Position numbers and translations under genes: made by a program
The notes under the pieces: model-generated
Databases searched by the model: none
The model's input: the letters and a program-made list of their open reading frames with translations, nothing else
Told to the model about the DNA's origin: nothing
Source of the DNA: Aliiroseovarius salicola
GTDB lineage: Bacteria; Pseudomonadota; Alphaproteobacteria; Rhodobacterales; Rhodobacteraceae
Direction of reading: 5' to 3'
DNA: 64,000 nucleotides
Assembly: GCF_027891095.1 (NCBI RefSeq)
Contig: NZ_JAQIIO010000005.1
Span: 124,001-188,000, forward strand
Part shown: one piece after another, positions 1-8,409 of the stretch
How the letters are laid out: the number at the start of each line of letters is the position of its first letter
How positions within the stretch are numbered: the stretch's first letter is position 1

Positions 1-3
1 TAA

Positions 4-954
4 TCAGCGATATTCGCCGGCAAACATCTCAACTTTCTCAAGCCCGTCTGCGGTAACAAAACCGGGGCCGGAGTTGATGTTGTTGCCCGGCAGAACACCG
101 TAGCGGTGATAGTTGGTCAAAACGACCACCGGCAGGTAGGCCTGCAGGAACGGCTGCTGGTCGATGCCCCAGTTGATGGTGCCTGCTTTGATGCCCTTCA
201 CGATATCTTCACCAAGGTCGAAGGTGCCAAAGTAGATTTCGCCAGCTAGACCTTCAGCGTCCAGAGCCAGCAAGGTCGGATCAGCCGATGTCGGTCCCAG
301 TGTCAGAACTGCATCCGTGTTGGGGTTGGCGGAAAGATAGGCCTGAACCTTGTTCTTGATTTCCGACGGGTCCTGCCCCGAATCGATCATCTGGTTACCC
401 AGATCCACGCCCAGACCGTCGGCAAAGCCCTGGCAACGCTCGGTCGACGATGGCGACGAGATATAGTGGTTCACGCAAAGGAACGAACCTACACCGTCGC
501 CTTTCGCACGCAGACCAGCTGCGTAACCTGCATCATATTCCGGCTGGCCCACATACATCAGAGCCCCCACTTCGCGGGCCTGTTCAGGTGTGCCGGAGTT
601 CATGATGATCACATCAACGCCGCTGTCGACGGCCGCCATGATCGGACCTGACAGAACGTCATAGTCGGACAGCGTGGTGATGATCCCATTTGGACCGGAT
701 GCCGCAGCCTGTTCGATGATACGCGCCATGTCAGCAAGGTCACCGGTGGGCGGGTTGCGATATTCAACTTCAACGCCCATCTGCTCACCAGCCAGTGCGA
801 TGCCGTTCTTGATGGTGTTCCACCAGCTGTCGCTGTCCGGTGCATGGCTGACCAGGATGTATTTTTCGCCCTCTGCGCTGGCCGTCGTGGCCGCCATAAG
901 GGGCGTTGCAACAAGTGCAGTAGCCAGTGCAAGTTTCTTCATCATCGATGTCAT
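4..954 (-). CDS. Sugar ABC transporter periplasmic binding protein (probably inositol/sugar)
   Basis: Periplasmic sugar-binding protein of the RbsB/peripla_BP_4 class, expected to deliver myo-inositol or a related sugar to an ABC importer. The start at 954 is chosen because GGAGG lies 8 nt upstream; a longer reading from 981 has no such site. Residues 1-27 form a signal peptide (MTSMMKKLALA, then a hydrophobic core ending in TASA). The mature part shows the family's alternating beta/alpha pattern, with segments such as YILVSHAPDSDSWWNTIKNG and GPNGIITTLSD. Total length is about 316 residues, normal for the family. It is divergent from the LacI-type regulator, with an operator-like palindrome between them. 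Permease and ATPase genes are not in the window and probably lie to the left. The inositol substrate is inferred from the neighbouring iol genes only. Confidence 0.85.
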   Translation of the reverse strand: MTSMMKKLALATALVATPLMAATTASAEGEKYILVSHAPDSDSWWNTIKNGIALAGEQMGVEVEYRNPPTGDLADMARIIEQAAASGPNGIITTLSDYDVLSGPIMAAVDSGVDVIIMNSGTPEQAREVGALMYVGQPEYDAGYAAGLRAKGDGVGSFLCVNHYISSPSSTERCQGFADGLGVDLGNQMIDSGQDPSEIKNKVQAYLSANPNTDAVLTLGPTSADPTLLALDAEGLAGEIYFGTFDLGEDIVKGIKAGTINWGIDQQPFLQAYLPVVVLTNYHRYGVLPGNNINSGPGFVTADGLEKVEMFAGEYR

Positions 955-1043
955 TAGATCTTCCTCCCAGTTTTCACCCATTTGCGGGTGATGAGCGGTT
1001 CCTCTCCGCCCTGCGACTCGTGTTAAAGCACATCACCACAAAT

Positions 1044-1061
1044 TTTGCAACCGGTTGCAAA
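1044..1061. promoter_or_regulatory. LacI-type operator, copy 1
   Basis: Perfect 18-bp palindrome TTTGCAACCGGTTGCAAA with a central CG, typical of LacI-family operators. It sits between the divergent binding-protein gene (start 954) and the regulator gene (start 1151), so it could control both, including autoregulation. The identical 18-mer recurs at 5443-5460. Confidence 0.8.
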
Positions 1062-1150
1062 TATGGAAATTACAGTTCATGCTGCACCTGCCCCCAGAAA
1101 CAGATAAAAAGGTCGGAACAGGATACCCAAGCTCCGGAAAGTGATCGAAT

Positions 1151-2158
1151 ATGGCCGTTACCCTGAAAGAAGTTGCCGAACGCGCGGGCGTATCACGCTC
1201 TGCCGTGTCACGCACTTTCACTGATGGCGCCTCGGTGTCCGACAAGATGCGGCGCAAGGTGGAAAAGGCGGCACGCGAGTTGGGTTATAGCCCCAATGCA
1301 CTGGCCTCGTCCCTCACCACCGGACGTACCAAACTGATCGGGCTGATCTCAGACAACTTTCACAACCCGTTTTTCCTGAAAGCCTTTGATGTCTTCACAT
1401 CGGGTCTTCAGGCCCGCGATCTGCGCCCGCTCTTGGTCAACCTGACCTCCATGCCCGATCCGGATGATGCGGTGCAGATGCTCAGGCAATATTCCGTGGA
1501 CGGGGTGATTGTTGCCTCTTCCACTGTTCCACCAAGCTTTGCGACATTATTCGAAAAGGCCAATATCCCCGCGGTATTTGCCTTTGCCCGCTATCGTGGC
1601 AGCGCCAATTCCAATGTTGTCGGCATCGACAACGAATTTGCAGGCGCATTTGCCGCCCGCACCCTGATCGAACGCGGATATCGCAACATCGCCTATCTCG
1701 GCGGCCCTCAGGCGGCGGTCTCAACCACGGATCGCCTAAAAGGGTTTTCCGCAGAAATGGCCAGCCATGGGCTTGGCTTCACCCACACATTTTCTGGTAA
1801 GTATTCTTTTCAGGCGGGGCGGACTGAAATGCTACGCCTCATCGATCAGGGGGATTTAGCCGAGGTCTATTTTGGCGCGGATGACATCATTTCCATCGGT
1901 GCGCTCAGCGCGCTGGAAAGCCGCGGCATTCGGGTACCAGAAGATGTCGGAATTCTCGGCCTCAACGACCTGGAAATGGCCGGATGGGAAAACATCAACC
2001 TGACCACAATCCGTCAGCCCATCGGGCAGATTGCGTCGGCGTCTGTCGACCTTATGGTGTCACTGCTTGATGAACCCGGGCGCCACCCCGAAGCACGACT
2101 TTTCCCCTGCACGCTAATTGAACGGGGCACGTTAAAACCTTTAAAGATTGGCGCCTGA
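1151..2158 (+). CDS. LacI-family transcriptional regulator (probable inositol-cluster repressor)
   Basis: DNA-binding repressor of 335 residues. The N-terminal LacI helix-turn-helix is clear (residues 3-25, TLKEVAERAGVSRSAVSRTF), followed by the hinge helix (SPNALASSLTTGRT) and a periplasmic-binding-protein-like effector domain to the C-terminus (for example RGYRNIAYLGG and ILGLNDLEMAGW). The gene stands alone on the plus strand between the binding-protein gene and convergent catabolic genes. Two identical 18-bp CG-centred palindromes in the flanking divergent promoter regions are its likely operators, so it probably represses the inositol genes until an inducer, perhaps an inositol intermediate, binds. 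The Shine-Dalgarno is weak (GGAAAG well upstream). The regulon assignment is inferred from position and operators. Confidence 0.9.
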   Translation: MAVTLKEVAERAGVSRSAVSRTFTDGASVSDKMRRKVEKAARELGYSPNALASSLTTGRTKLIGLISDNFHNPFFLKAFDVFTSGLQARDLRPLLVNLTSMPDPDDAVQMLRQYSVDGVIVASSTVPPSFATLFEKANIPAVFAFARYRGSANSNVVGIDNEFAGAFAARTLIERGYRNIAYLGGPQAAVSTTDRLKGFSAEMASHGLGFTHTFSGKYSFQAGRTEMLRLIDQGDLAEVYFGADDIISIGALSALESRGIRVPEDVGILGLNDLEMAGWENINLTTIRQPIGQIASASVDLMVSLLDEPGRHPEARLFPCTLIERGTLKPLKIGA

Positions 2159-2212
2159 GATCTTTAAAGAGTTTAAACTTTGACCGTTTGACCTCTTACA
2201 AACTTTAAAGAA

Positions 2213-2236
2213 CTGGGGGCGGATGACCGCCCCCAG
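2213..2236 (-). terminator. Hairpin terminator of the minus-strand inositol operon
   Basis: Perfect 10-bp stem (CTGGGGGCGG / CCGCCCCCAG) with a 4-base loop, immediately downstream of the dehydrogenase stop at 2243. On the minus strand it is followed by TTCTTTAAAGTTTG, a weak T-tract. The gene converging from the left ends at 2158, so it may act in both directions. Confidence 0.65.
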
Positions 2237-2242
2237 ATGTGA

Positions 2243-3376
2243 TCAGCGAAACATCGGTGGACGCGCATCCACCCAGGCCCCATCCTGTTTGGCCGATTGA
2301 ACGGCTCCAGAAACAGCAGCCATGGATCGCACGCCGTCTTCCGCATTGGGCAGCCCATCACGGCTATCGCCCCGGATGGCATCCGCCAGATCGCAATAGA
2401 TATTTGCAACGGCCAGAGGGAACCCTTCCGGGTGAGCGATTGCCACACGAGACAGGCGTGCTGCCTCTTCATACAGCCCCCCTTCGCCCTTTTCGATGAT
2501 TTGGGTGCGACCGGAAACTGGAGTATAAATCAACTGGTTAGGTTGTTCTGACGCCCAACGTAGACCACCGGTTTCGCCGAAGACCTGGATATCGAATCCG
2601 TGTTGGCGACCGATGGCAACGGACGAGGTCCAGAGCCGCCCAACCGTGCCGCCTGCCATACGAAAATTAACCATCGCGTCATCCTCCAGCACACGGGATG
2701 GGATGGTCGACGCGAAATCTGCGGACAGGCGCTCCACGTTATCATCACAAATGAAGCTCGCCATGTGCAGCGCATGGATTCCGCAATCAGCAAATTGCCC
2801 GGAAATCCCAGCCATTTCAGGGTCATAGCGCCAACGCACCCGCGGGTTATCTGCATCCGTGGCATCGCCATGGTGGCCATGGCTGAAGTTCGTGACCACC
2901 AGACGCACCTTGCCAATCTCGCCGTTGCGCACCATTGCACGCGCCTGGCGCACCATTGGATAGGCCGAGTAGCAATAGTTGACCGCGCAGATTTTCCCTG
3001 ACTTTTCAGCCACTTTCACGATCTCTTCACCCTCTTCCACAGTCATGGTCATGGGTTTTTCGCAGAGAACGTTGAAACCTGCTTCGAGGAACGATTTGGT
3101 AATCTCGAAATGGGTCGAGTTGGGCGTGGCAACAGTCACCAGATCGATCCGATCCTCCCGGTCTCGCTCACCGGCAAGCATTTCTGTCCAATCGCCATAG
3201 GCACGATCTTCAGCGATTCCGAGGCGTTGTGCGTATTCGCGCCCGACGTCCGGGCGGTGATCCAGCGCACCTGCACTGAGTTCGAACAAACCGTCCGCCA
3301 GAGCACCAAGCCGGTGCGCAGGTCCGATCTGACTGCCTTCACCGCCACCAATCATGCCCCATTTCAATTTCGCCAT
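2243..3376 (-). CDS. Gfo/Idh/MocA family oxidoreductase (inositol dehydrogenase-like)
   Basis: NAD(P)-dependent dehydrogenase of 377 residues. The N-terminal Rossmann fold begins MAKLKWGMIGGGEGSQIG, and the family's catalytic-lysine motif is present as CEKP in NVLCEKPMTMTVEEGE. The C-terminal alpha/beta domain contains GISGQFADCGIHALHMASF. The start at 3376 was chosen over ATG 3382 because AGGAGG is 7 nt upstream of the former and directly abuts the latter. It is the last gene of a minus-strand operon after iolE (gap 12 nt) and another Gfo/Idh/MocA gene, and ends at a strong hairpin. It probably oxidises an inositol isomer or handles a downstream keto-inositol. The exact substrate cannot be read from sequence. 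Confidence 0.85.
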   Translation of the reverse strand: MAKLKWGMIGGGEGSQIGPAHRLGALADGLFELSAGALDHRPDVGREYAQRLGIAEDRAYGDWTEMLAGERDREDRIDLVTVATPNSTHFEITKSFLEAGFNVLCEKPMTMTVEEGEEIVKVAEKSGKICAVNYCYSAYPMVRQARAMVRNGEIGKVRLVVTNFSHGHHGDATDADNPRVRWRYDPEMAGISGQFADCGIHALHMASFICDDNVERLSADFASTIPSRVLEDDAMVNFRMAGGTVGRLWTSSVAIGRQHGFDIQVFGETGGLRWASEQPNQLIYTPVSGRTQIIEKGEGGLYEEAARLSRVAIAHPEGFPLAVANIYCDLADAIRGDSRDGLPNAEDGVRSMAAVSGAVQSAKQDGAWVDARPPMFR

Positions 3377-3388
3377 GGCCATCCCTCC

Positions 3389-4282
3389 TCAGATAAAGCC
3401 AATAGATTCAAGATATTCGCGGTTTTTCTTCGCATCCCCCACCGGGTCGGGATCAAGGGTCGGATCACAGTCCTGTTCAACCGTGCACCAACCTTCAAAC
3501 CCAGCATCAAGCAACACCTGCCGCACTGAGGAGAAATCCACATCGCCGTCACCCAGATTGCAGAAGATCCCCTGCCCACAGGCGTCATAAAACCCAGTGC
3601 GGTTTTCGATCACATCCGCTTTCACCTTCGGATCGATATCCTTGAAATGCATGTAGGAAATCCGTCCCACGTGTTTCTTCATGAAGGCCACCGGATCAAA
3701 TCCAGCATAGGAGTGATGCCCTGTGTCAAAACAGATTTTCAGAATGTTTTCATCGACTTCGTCAAGCAGGCGCTCCAGCTCGGGTTCAAAATCCATGAAG
3801 CCCGCTGCATGGGCATGAATGCCCACAGTCAGACCGTATTCCTCTGCCCCGATGCGCGCGCTTTCGGCAATGCGGTCGCGGTAAGCAACCCATTCCGCCT
3901 TGCCCATCTGTTCGGCTTCACCGGCCCGCCCTGCGGTGGGTGCACGACGCGGAGAAATACTGTCGATCAGCACAAGATGCTGCGCTCCATGCGCTTTCAG
4001 GGCCTTGGCGGTGCGATGCGTGGCATCAAGCACATCGTCCCACGCGTCTGGGTCATGATAGGCACGGAACACCACGCCACCGATGAGCTGCAATTCATGT
4101 TCAGCAAGCGCATCACCCAGCACGGCAGGGTCTTCGGGCATGAAACCAACCGGTCCCAGCTCAATCCCTTTGTAGCCCGCTGCGGCACAGTCTTTCAGCA
4201 CCGATTGCCAAGTTGGATTGCGCGGATCATCCGCAAATTCCACACCCCAGGAACAGGGGGCATTGCCAATTTTGATAGTCAT
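3389..4282 (-). CDS. iolE: Inosose dehydratase IolE
   Basis: Xylose-isomerase-like TIM-barrel enzyme of 297 residues, expected to dehydrate 2-keto-myo-inositol (inosose) to the diketone used by IolD. The N-terminus IGNAPCSWGVEF and the C-terminal half (CFDTGHHSYAGFDPVAFMKK, then MHFKDIDPKV and GDGDVDF) follow the IolE pattern, including metal-site residues in DTGHH and HFKD. The length fits the family (about 300). ATG 4282 is preferred to an in-frame TTG at 4297 because GGAAAGG is 6 nt upstream. It lies between two Gfo/Idh/MocA genes on the minus strand, opposite iolDCB. An IolI-type isomerase role is a less likely alternative. Confidence 0.82.
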   Translation of the reverse strand: MTIKIGNAPCSWGVEFADDPRNPTWQSVLKDCAAAGYKGIELGPVGFMPEDPAVLGDALAEHELQLIGGVVFRAYHDPDAWDDVLDATHRTAKALKAHGAQHLVLIDSISPRRAPTAGRAGEAEQMGKAEWVAYRDRIAESARIGAEEYGLTVGIHAHAAGFMDFEPELERLLDEVDENILKICFDTGHHSYAGFDPVAFMKKHVGRISYMHFKDIDPKVKADVIENRTGFYDACGQGIFCNLGDGDVDFSSVRQVLLDAGFEGWCTVEQDCDPTLDPDPVGDAKKNREYLESIGFI

Positions 4283-4300
4283 CCTTTGCCTTTCCAAAGC

Positions 4301-5416
4301 TCAGAAGTCGTTGATATTTTGCCAGTTTTTATCCTGCGAAGACGCCATGACAGCCGCCACAACGCGGTTCACTTCATGCCCATCACGGAAGGTCGGCCAG
4401 ACGGCTTCGCCGGTTTCTATCGCACGCAGGAAATCGCGTGCTTCGATGATGATCTGGTCCTGATAGCCCGTGCCATGCCCCGGTCCCTGACAGAAAGGCA
4501 GATAGTCGGGATGCGCCGGACCGGTCAGGATCTTGCGAAAACCCCGGACCTCTTCCGGATCGTCCATCTTGTAGAGCCAAAGCGCGTTCTGATCTTCCTG
4601 ATCAAATCGGATTGCGCCCTTTGTTCCCGTGATTTCATAGACATAGCCCATTTTGCGCCCCGTCGCGATGCGCGAGAAATATAGGTGCCCCATGGACCCG
4701 TTTTCAAAACGGCACATCATCTGGGCATGATCGTCATTGGTGACATCGCCACCCGGACGAGAGGGGTGAACCGTTTCGACCTCTCCCATCACGCTGGAAA
4801 TAGGTCCGATCAGCGCGAGCGCCGCGTTGATCATATGGGGCGCCAGATCCCCCATCGTGCCATTGGCATCCCCCGATGTGCGCCACGTCGCAGGGGCGTC
4901 TGGATCGGCATAGAAGTCCTCGGTATGTTCGCCGCGGAACCAGGTGATGTCGCCGATCACGCCATCTGCGATCAGCTGCCGAGCAAACTGGCTGGCGGGG
5001 GTTCGGATATAGTTGAAACCGACCATATTCGGAAGGCCCGATGCTTCGGCCGCCGCCACCATTGCGGCACTTTCCTCAAGCGATGCGCCCAGAGGCTTTT
5101 CGCAAAAGACGGGTTTACCCAGGGCAAAAGCCGCTTCGGCAATGGCGCGATGGGTCGTCTGCGGGCTGGCAATGACAATTGCCTCGACCTTCGGATCGTT
5201 GACCAGCTCTTGCCAGTCATGCGTTCCTCGCAAAAACCCATAGGCCGAACGATACGCCTCAGCGCTTTTCTGCGATGAGGCACAGACCATTTCAAGGCGT
5301 GGTCGTAACGTGGTATCGAACACTGCACCAACCGAGGACATTGCCACCGCATGAGCCTTACCCATGTAGCCACCGCCCACGATGCCAATGCCGATCTCTG
5401 TACCGATCTGGGCCAT
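4301..5416 (-). CDS. Gfo/Idh/MocA family oxidoreductase (IolG-like inositol dehydrogenase)
   Basis: NAD-dependent dehydrogenase of 371 residues and first gene of the minus-strand operon, facing iolD. The Rossmann motif GIVGGGYMGKAHA is at the N-terminus, and the catalytic-lysine motif CEKP occurs in GKPVFCEKPLGASLEE. The C-terminal substrate domain includes GTMGDLAPHMINAALALIG, placing the conserved Asp/His pair. The start at 5416 has AGAGGTGGGAT upstream. A longer reading to 5545 would run through the operator at 5443-5460 and adds a basic, unrelated N-terminus, so it is rejected. It probably oxidises myo- or scyllo-inositol to inosose. The window has two such dehydrogenases, and which is the true IolG is not decidable here. 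Confidence 0.85.
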   Translation of the reverse strand: MAQIGTEIGIGIVGGGYMGKAHAVAMSSVGAVFDTTLRPRLEMVCASSQKSAEAYRSAYGFLRGTHDWQELVNDPKVEAIVIASPQTTHRAIAEAAFALGKPVFCEKPLGASLEESAAMVAAAEASGLPNMVGFNYIRTPASQFARQLIADGVIGDITWFRGEHTEDFYADPDAPATWRTSGDANGTMGDLAPHMINAALALIGPISSVMGEVETVHPSRPGGDVTNDDHAQMMCRFENGSMGHLYFSRIATGRKMGYVYEITGTKGAIRFDQEDQNALWLYKMDDPEEVRGFRKILTGPAHPDYLPFCQGPGHGTGYQDQIIIEARDFLRAIETGEAVWPTFRDGHEVNRVVAAVMASSQDKNWQNINDF

Positions 5417-5442
5417 ATCCCACCTCTCATTCGGAATTACGG

Positions 5443-5460
5443 TTTGCAACCGGTTGCAAA
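5443..5460. promoter_or_regulatory. LacI-type operator, copy 2
   Basis: The 18-bp palindrome TTTGCAACCGGTTGCAAA, identical to the copy at 1044-1061. It lies 26 bp upstream of the IolG-like gene start (5416) and about 78 bp upstream of iolD (5539), so one bound repressor could shut both divergent operons. Confidence 0.8.
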
Positions 5461-5538
5461 ACTTGTATCGTGGGATTCGAAATCTCGCAAGCTGAATCCG
5501 GTATGGTGCCGGAAATTCCCAAAGAGGCTCACGCTGAC

Positions 5539-7407
5539 ATGACATCTGAAAATCGCACCATTCGCCTAACCACGGCGCAGGCCATAATCCGCTGGCTGGA
5601 AAACCAGTTCATCATGATCGACGGACAGGAAATGCGCCTGTGTGGCGGGGGATTTGGCATCTTTGGCCATGGCAATGTGACCTGTTTGGGTGAGGCCCTG
5701 TATAACGCGCAAGACAGTCTGCCGCTATATCGCGGGCAGAACGAACAGAGCATGGGGTTTGCAGCTGCGGGCTATGCCAAACAATGGTTGCGCCAGCGGT
5801 TCATGTTCTGCACGGCGTCTGCCGGACCGGGCACCTCAAACCTGCTCACCTCTGCGGCTCTGGCCCACGCCAATCGCCTGCCGATGCTGCTTTTGTGTGG
5901 CGACGCCTTTATCACCCGCCTGCCCGACCCGGTCTTGCAGCAGATGGAAAACTTCAATGATCCAACCTTCGGTGTGAACGACGCGTTCAAGCCTGTCGTG
6001 CGTTATTGGGACCGGATCACCCACCCTGCGCAGATCATTCAATCCCTGCCCAACGCCATCGCCACCATGCTTGATCCCGGCGATTGCGGCCCGGCCTTTC
6101 TTGGCCTGCCGCAGGATGTTCAAGGCTGGACCTATGACTATCCGGAAGAGTTCTTTGCCAAAAAGATTCATCGCATTCGCCGGGTAACACCGGATGCAGA
6201 CGAAATCACCGATGCCATGCGCGCACTTGCGGGCGCCAAACGTCCGATGATCATCGCGGGTGGCGGGGTGCAATACTCCCGCGCTGTAGAGGAGCTCACT
6301 ACCTTTGCCGAAACCCACCAGATCCCGGTGGTCGAGACGATTGCGGGCCGCGCCAACATGCTGGCCACCCACCCGCTCAATATTGGTCCCATCGGTGTGA
6401 CGGGATCGGACAGCGCCAATGCCATTGCCGAAAAGGCTGACGTGATTGTCGCAGTGGGCACGCGGCTTCAGGATTTCACCACCGGATCATGGACCGCCTT
6501 TGACCGCGACGCTCAGTTCATCTCGATCAACGCTGCGCGCCATGACGCAGGTAAGCACCGCAGCCTGCCGGTTGTGGGGGATGCCAAGCTTTCCTTGTCC
6601 GCCCTGACCAACGCTCTGGACTATACCGCACCCTCTGATTGGGTGACTTTGGCGCAGTCAGAGCGCAAAAGCTGGGATGCCTACGTGGCGGAAAATGTGT
6701 CTTACGGCAATCGCCCCAACTCCTACGCGCAGGCCATCGGTGTGGTGAATGATCTCTGCGACCCACGCGACCGGGTGGTGGCTGCTGCTGGTGGGCTGCC
6801 GGCCGAGGTCACTGCCAACTGGCGCACATTGGACATTGGTACCGTTGATGTAGAATTCGGCTTTTCCTGCATGGGCTATGAGATCGCCGGGGCTTGGGGC
6901 GCGCGCATTGCGCAAGCCGAGCGAGAGGCCGACAAGGACACAATCGTCTTTGTTGGCGACGGGTCTTACATGATGCTGAACTCCGACATCTATTCCTCGG
7001 TCCTGACTGGCAAAAAGCTGATCATCCTCGTGCTCGATAATGGCGGGTTTGCTGTGATCAACAAGCTGCAGAACAACACTGGCAACGAAAGCTTTAACAA
7101 CCTGATTGCCGACTGCCCAACGGTGCCTGAACCCTTTGCAGTGGATTTCGAGGCACATGCCCGTGCACAGGGCGCCATTGCCGAGACCGTTTCAAACCTG
7201 GCCGAGCTGGGTGAGGTGTTCAAACGCGCTAAGGAGAGCGACCGCACCCATGTGATCGTGATGAATGTCGACCCCTACGAGGGCTGGACCACCGAAGGCC
7301 ACGCCTGGTGGGAGGTTGGCACCCCGCATATCACCGAAAGCGACCGTGTGCGTGAGGCCCATGTCGACTGGGAAAGCACCCGCCCCAAACAGCGCAAAGG
7401 GGTGTGA
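5539..7407 (+). CDS. iolD: 3D-(3,5/4)-trihydroxycyclohexane-1,2-dione acylhydrolase IolD
   Basis: Thiamine-diphosphate enzyme of 622 residues that opens the ring of the diketo-inositol to 5-deoxy-glucuronate. Domain order is the usual one: an N-terminal PYR domain (RGQNEQSMGFAAAGYAKQ, with the cofactor Glu), a central domain (MIIAGGGVQYSRAVEE) and a C-terminal ThDP/Mg domain with the GDG...N motif (VGDGSYMMLNSDIY, then LVLDNGGFAVIN). ATG 5539 gives the family length. The longer open frame back to 5275 overlaps the divergent gene and the operator and is rejected. AGAGG lies about 11 nt upstream. It is first in the plus-strand operon iolD-iolC-iolB-aldolase and probably controlled by the operator at 5443. 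Confidence 0.95.
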   Translation: MTSENRTIRLTTAQAIIRWLENQFIMIDGQEMRLCGGGFGIFGHGNVTCLGEALYNAQDSLPLYRGQNEQSMGFAAAGYAKQWLRQRFMFCTASAGPGTSNLLTSAALAHANRLPMLLLCGDAFITRLPDPVLQQMENFNDPTFGVNDAFKPVVRYWDRITHPAQIIQSLPNAIATMLDPGDCGPAFLGLPQDVQGWTYDYPEEFFAKKIHRIRRVTPDADEITDAMRALAGAKRPMIIAGGGVQYSRAVEELTTFAETHQIPVVETIAGRANMLATHPLNIGPIGVTGSDSANAIAEKADVIVAVGTRLQDFTTGSWTAFDRDAQFISINAARHDAGKHRSLPVVGDAKLSLSALTNALDYTAPSDWVTLAQSERKSWDAYVAENVSYGNRPNSYAQAIGVVNDLCDPRDRVVAAAGGLPAEVTANWRTLDIGTVDVEFGFSCMGYEIAGAWGARIAQAEREADKDTIVFVGDGSYMMLNSDIYSSVLTGKKLIILVLDNGGFAVINKLQNNTGNESFNNLIADCPTVPEPFAVDFEAHARAQGAIAETVSNLAELGEVFKRAKESDRTHVIVMNVDPYEGWTTEGHAWWEVGTPHITESDRVREAHVDWESTRPKQRKGV

Positions 7408-8387
7408 TGGGCATGCTTCTCGATGGAATCAAGAAAAACAACTTCGTGGTGTTCGGCCGCGCGGGCATGGATATGTTCGCAGGCCCCGTGGGCGCAAAGT
7501 CGGAACATGCCGAAATGTTTCACGCCGATCTGGGCGGATCATCCGCCAACATCTGCGCGGGGCTGGTGAAACTTGGCGCGCAATCCGCGCTTGTTACATC
7601 TGTCTCTGACGACGCAATCGGACGGTTCTGCATCAATCGGCTGAACCACTACGGCGTCGATACGGGATATGTGCGTTCAGTGGGGGGCGAGGCCCGCACC
7701 TCTCTGGCCATCTATGAAAGCGTTCTGGAGGATTTCCAGAACGTGATTTACCGCAATGGGGCTGCCGATTTCGAGGTCACTGATGCGGATGTGGATCTGG
7801 TTGACTATACGCGTTTCGGCGTCCTGATCACTGCCGGCACGGTGTTTGCAGCGGAACCGTCACGGGGCTCTACCTTCCACGCCATGGAGCGTGCCCGTAC
7901 AATCGGGATGCCGGTGATCTTCGACATCGACTACCGCCCTTATAGCTGGCCATCGCCAGACGTGGCCGCAGACGTGCTCTCGCGCGCTGGAGAGGCCAGC
8001 GATATGATCGTCGGCAACGACGAAGAGTTCGGCTTCATGGCAGGCGGCATCGAGAAGGGTCTTGATAAGGCGCGGGAACTCGCCGCCAAGGGCAAGTTTA
8101 TCATCTACAAGATGGGGCACGAAGGGGCGATCACCCTCTTTGAGGGGCAGGAAATGCGCACCGGCATCTATCCTGTGACCGCCGTGAAACCCAATGGCGC
8201 GGGGGACAGTTTTATGGCTGGTCTGCTGGCCTCGATTGCGGATGGGCATGACCTGCGCAACGCCGTACTTCGCGGGTCGGCCTGTGCCTCGATTGTGGTT
8301 AGCCAACCGGGCTGCGCCCCTGCCATGCCGACCACGGAAGAACTGGATGCCTTCCTCGCGCAACATCCCGGCGCGACCACCGCCTGA
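7407..8387 (+). CDS. iolC: 5-dehydro-2-deoxygluconokinase IolC
   Basis: PfkB-family kinase of 326 residues that phosphorylates 2-deoxy-5-keto-gluconate. Signature regions are present: LGGSSANICAGLVKLGAQSA near the N-terminus and the catalytic PfkB motif NGAGDSFMAG near the C-terminus, with Asp as the general base. It is the short form, without the DUF2090/aldolase-like extension found in some proteobacterial IolC proteins; an independent aldolase gene follows two genes later. The start is ATG 7407, sharing one base with the iolD stop; GTG 7404 is an alternative. The overlap suggests coupled translation with iolD. Confidence 0.93.
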   Translation: MGMLLDGIKKNNFVVFGRAGMDMFAGPVGAKSEHAEMFHADLGGSSANICAGLVKLGAQSALVTSVSDDAIGRFCINRLNHYGVDTGYVRSVGGEARTSLAIYESVLEDFQNVIYRNGAADFEVTDADVDLVDYTRFGVLITAGTVFAAEPSRGSTFHAMERARTIGMPVIFDIDYRPYSWPSPDVAADVLSRAGEASDMIVGNDEEFGFMAGGIEKGLDKARELAAKGKFIIYKMGHEGAITLFEGQEMRTGIYPVTAVKPNGAGDSFMAGLLASIADGHDLRNAVLRGSACASIVVSQPGCAPAMPTTEELDAFLAQHPGATTA

Positions 8388-8409
8388 CCGTACGCCAAAA
8401 GGATCAAAC

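Noticed and set aside
3647-4684. 345-codon plus-strand frame opposite iolE and the IolG-like gene
   Set aside because: Reverse-strand shadow of two clear genes; basic, low-complexity product with no domain and no ribosome site.
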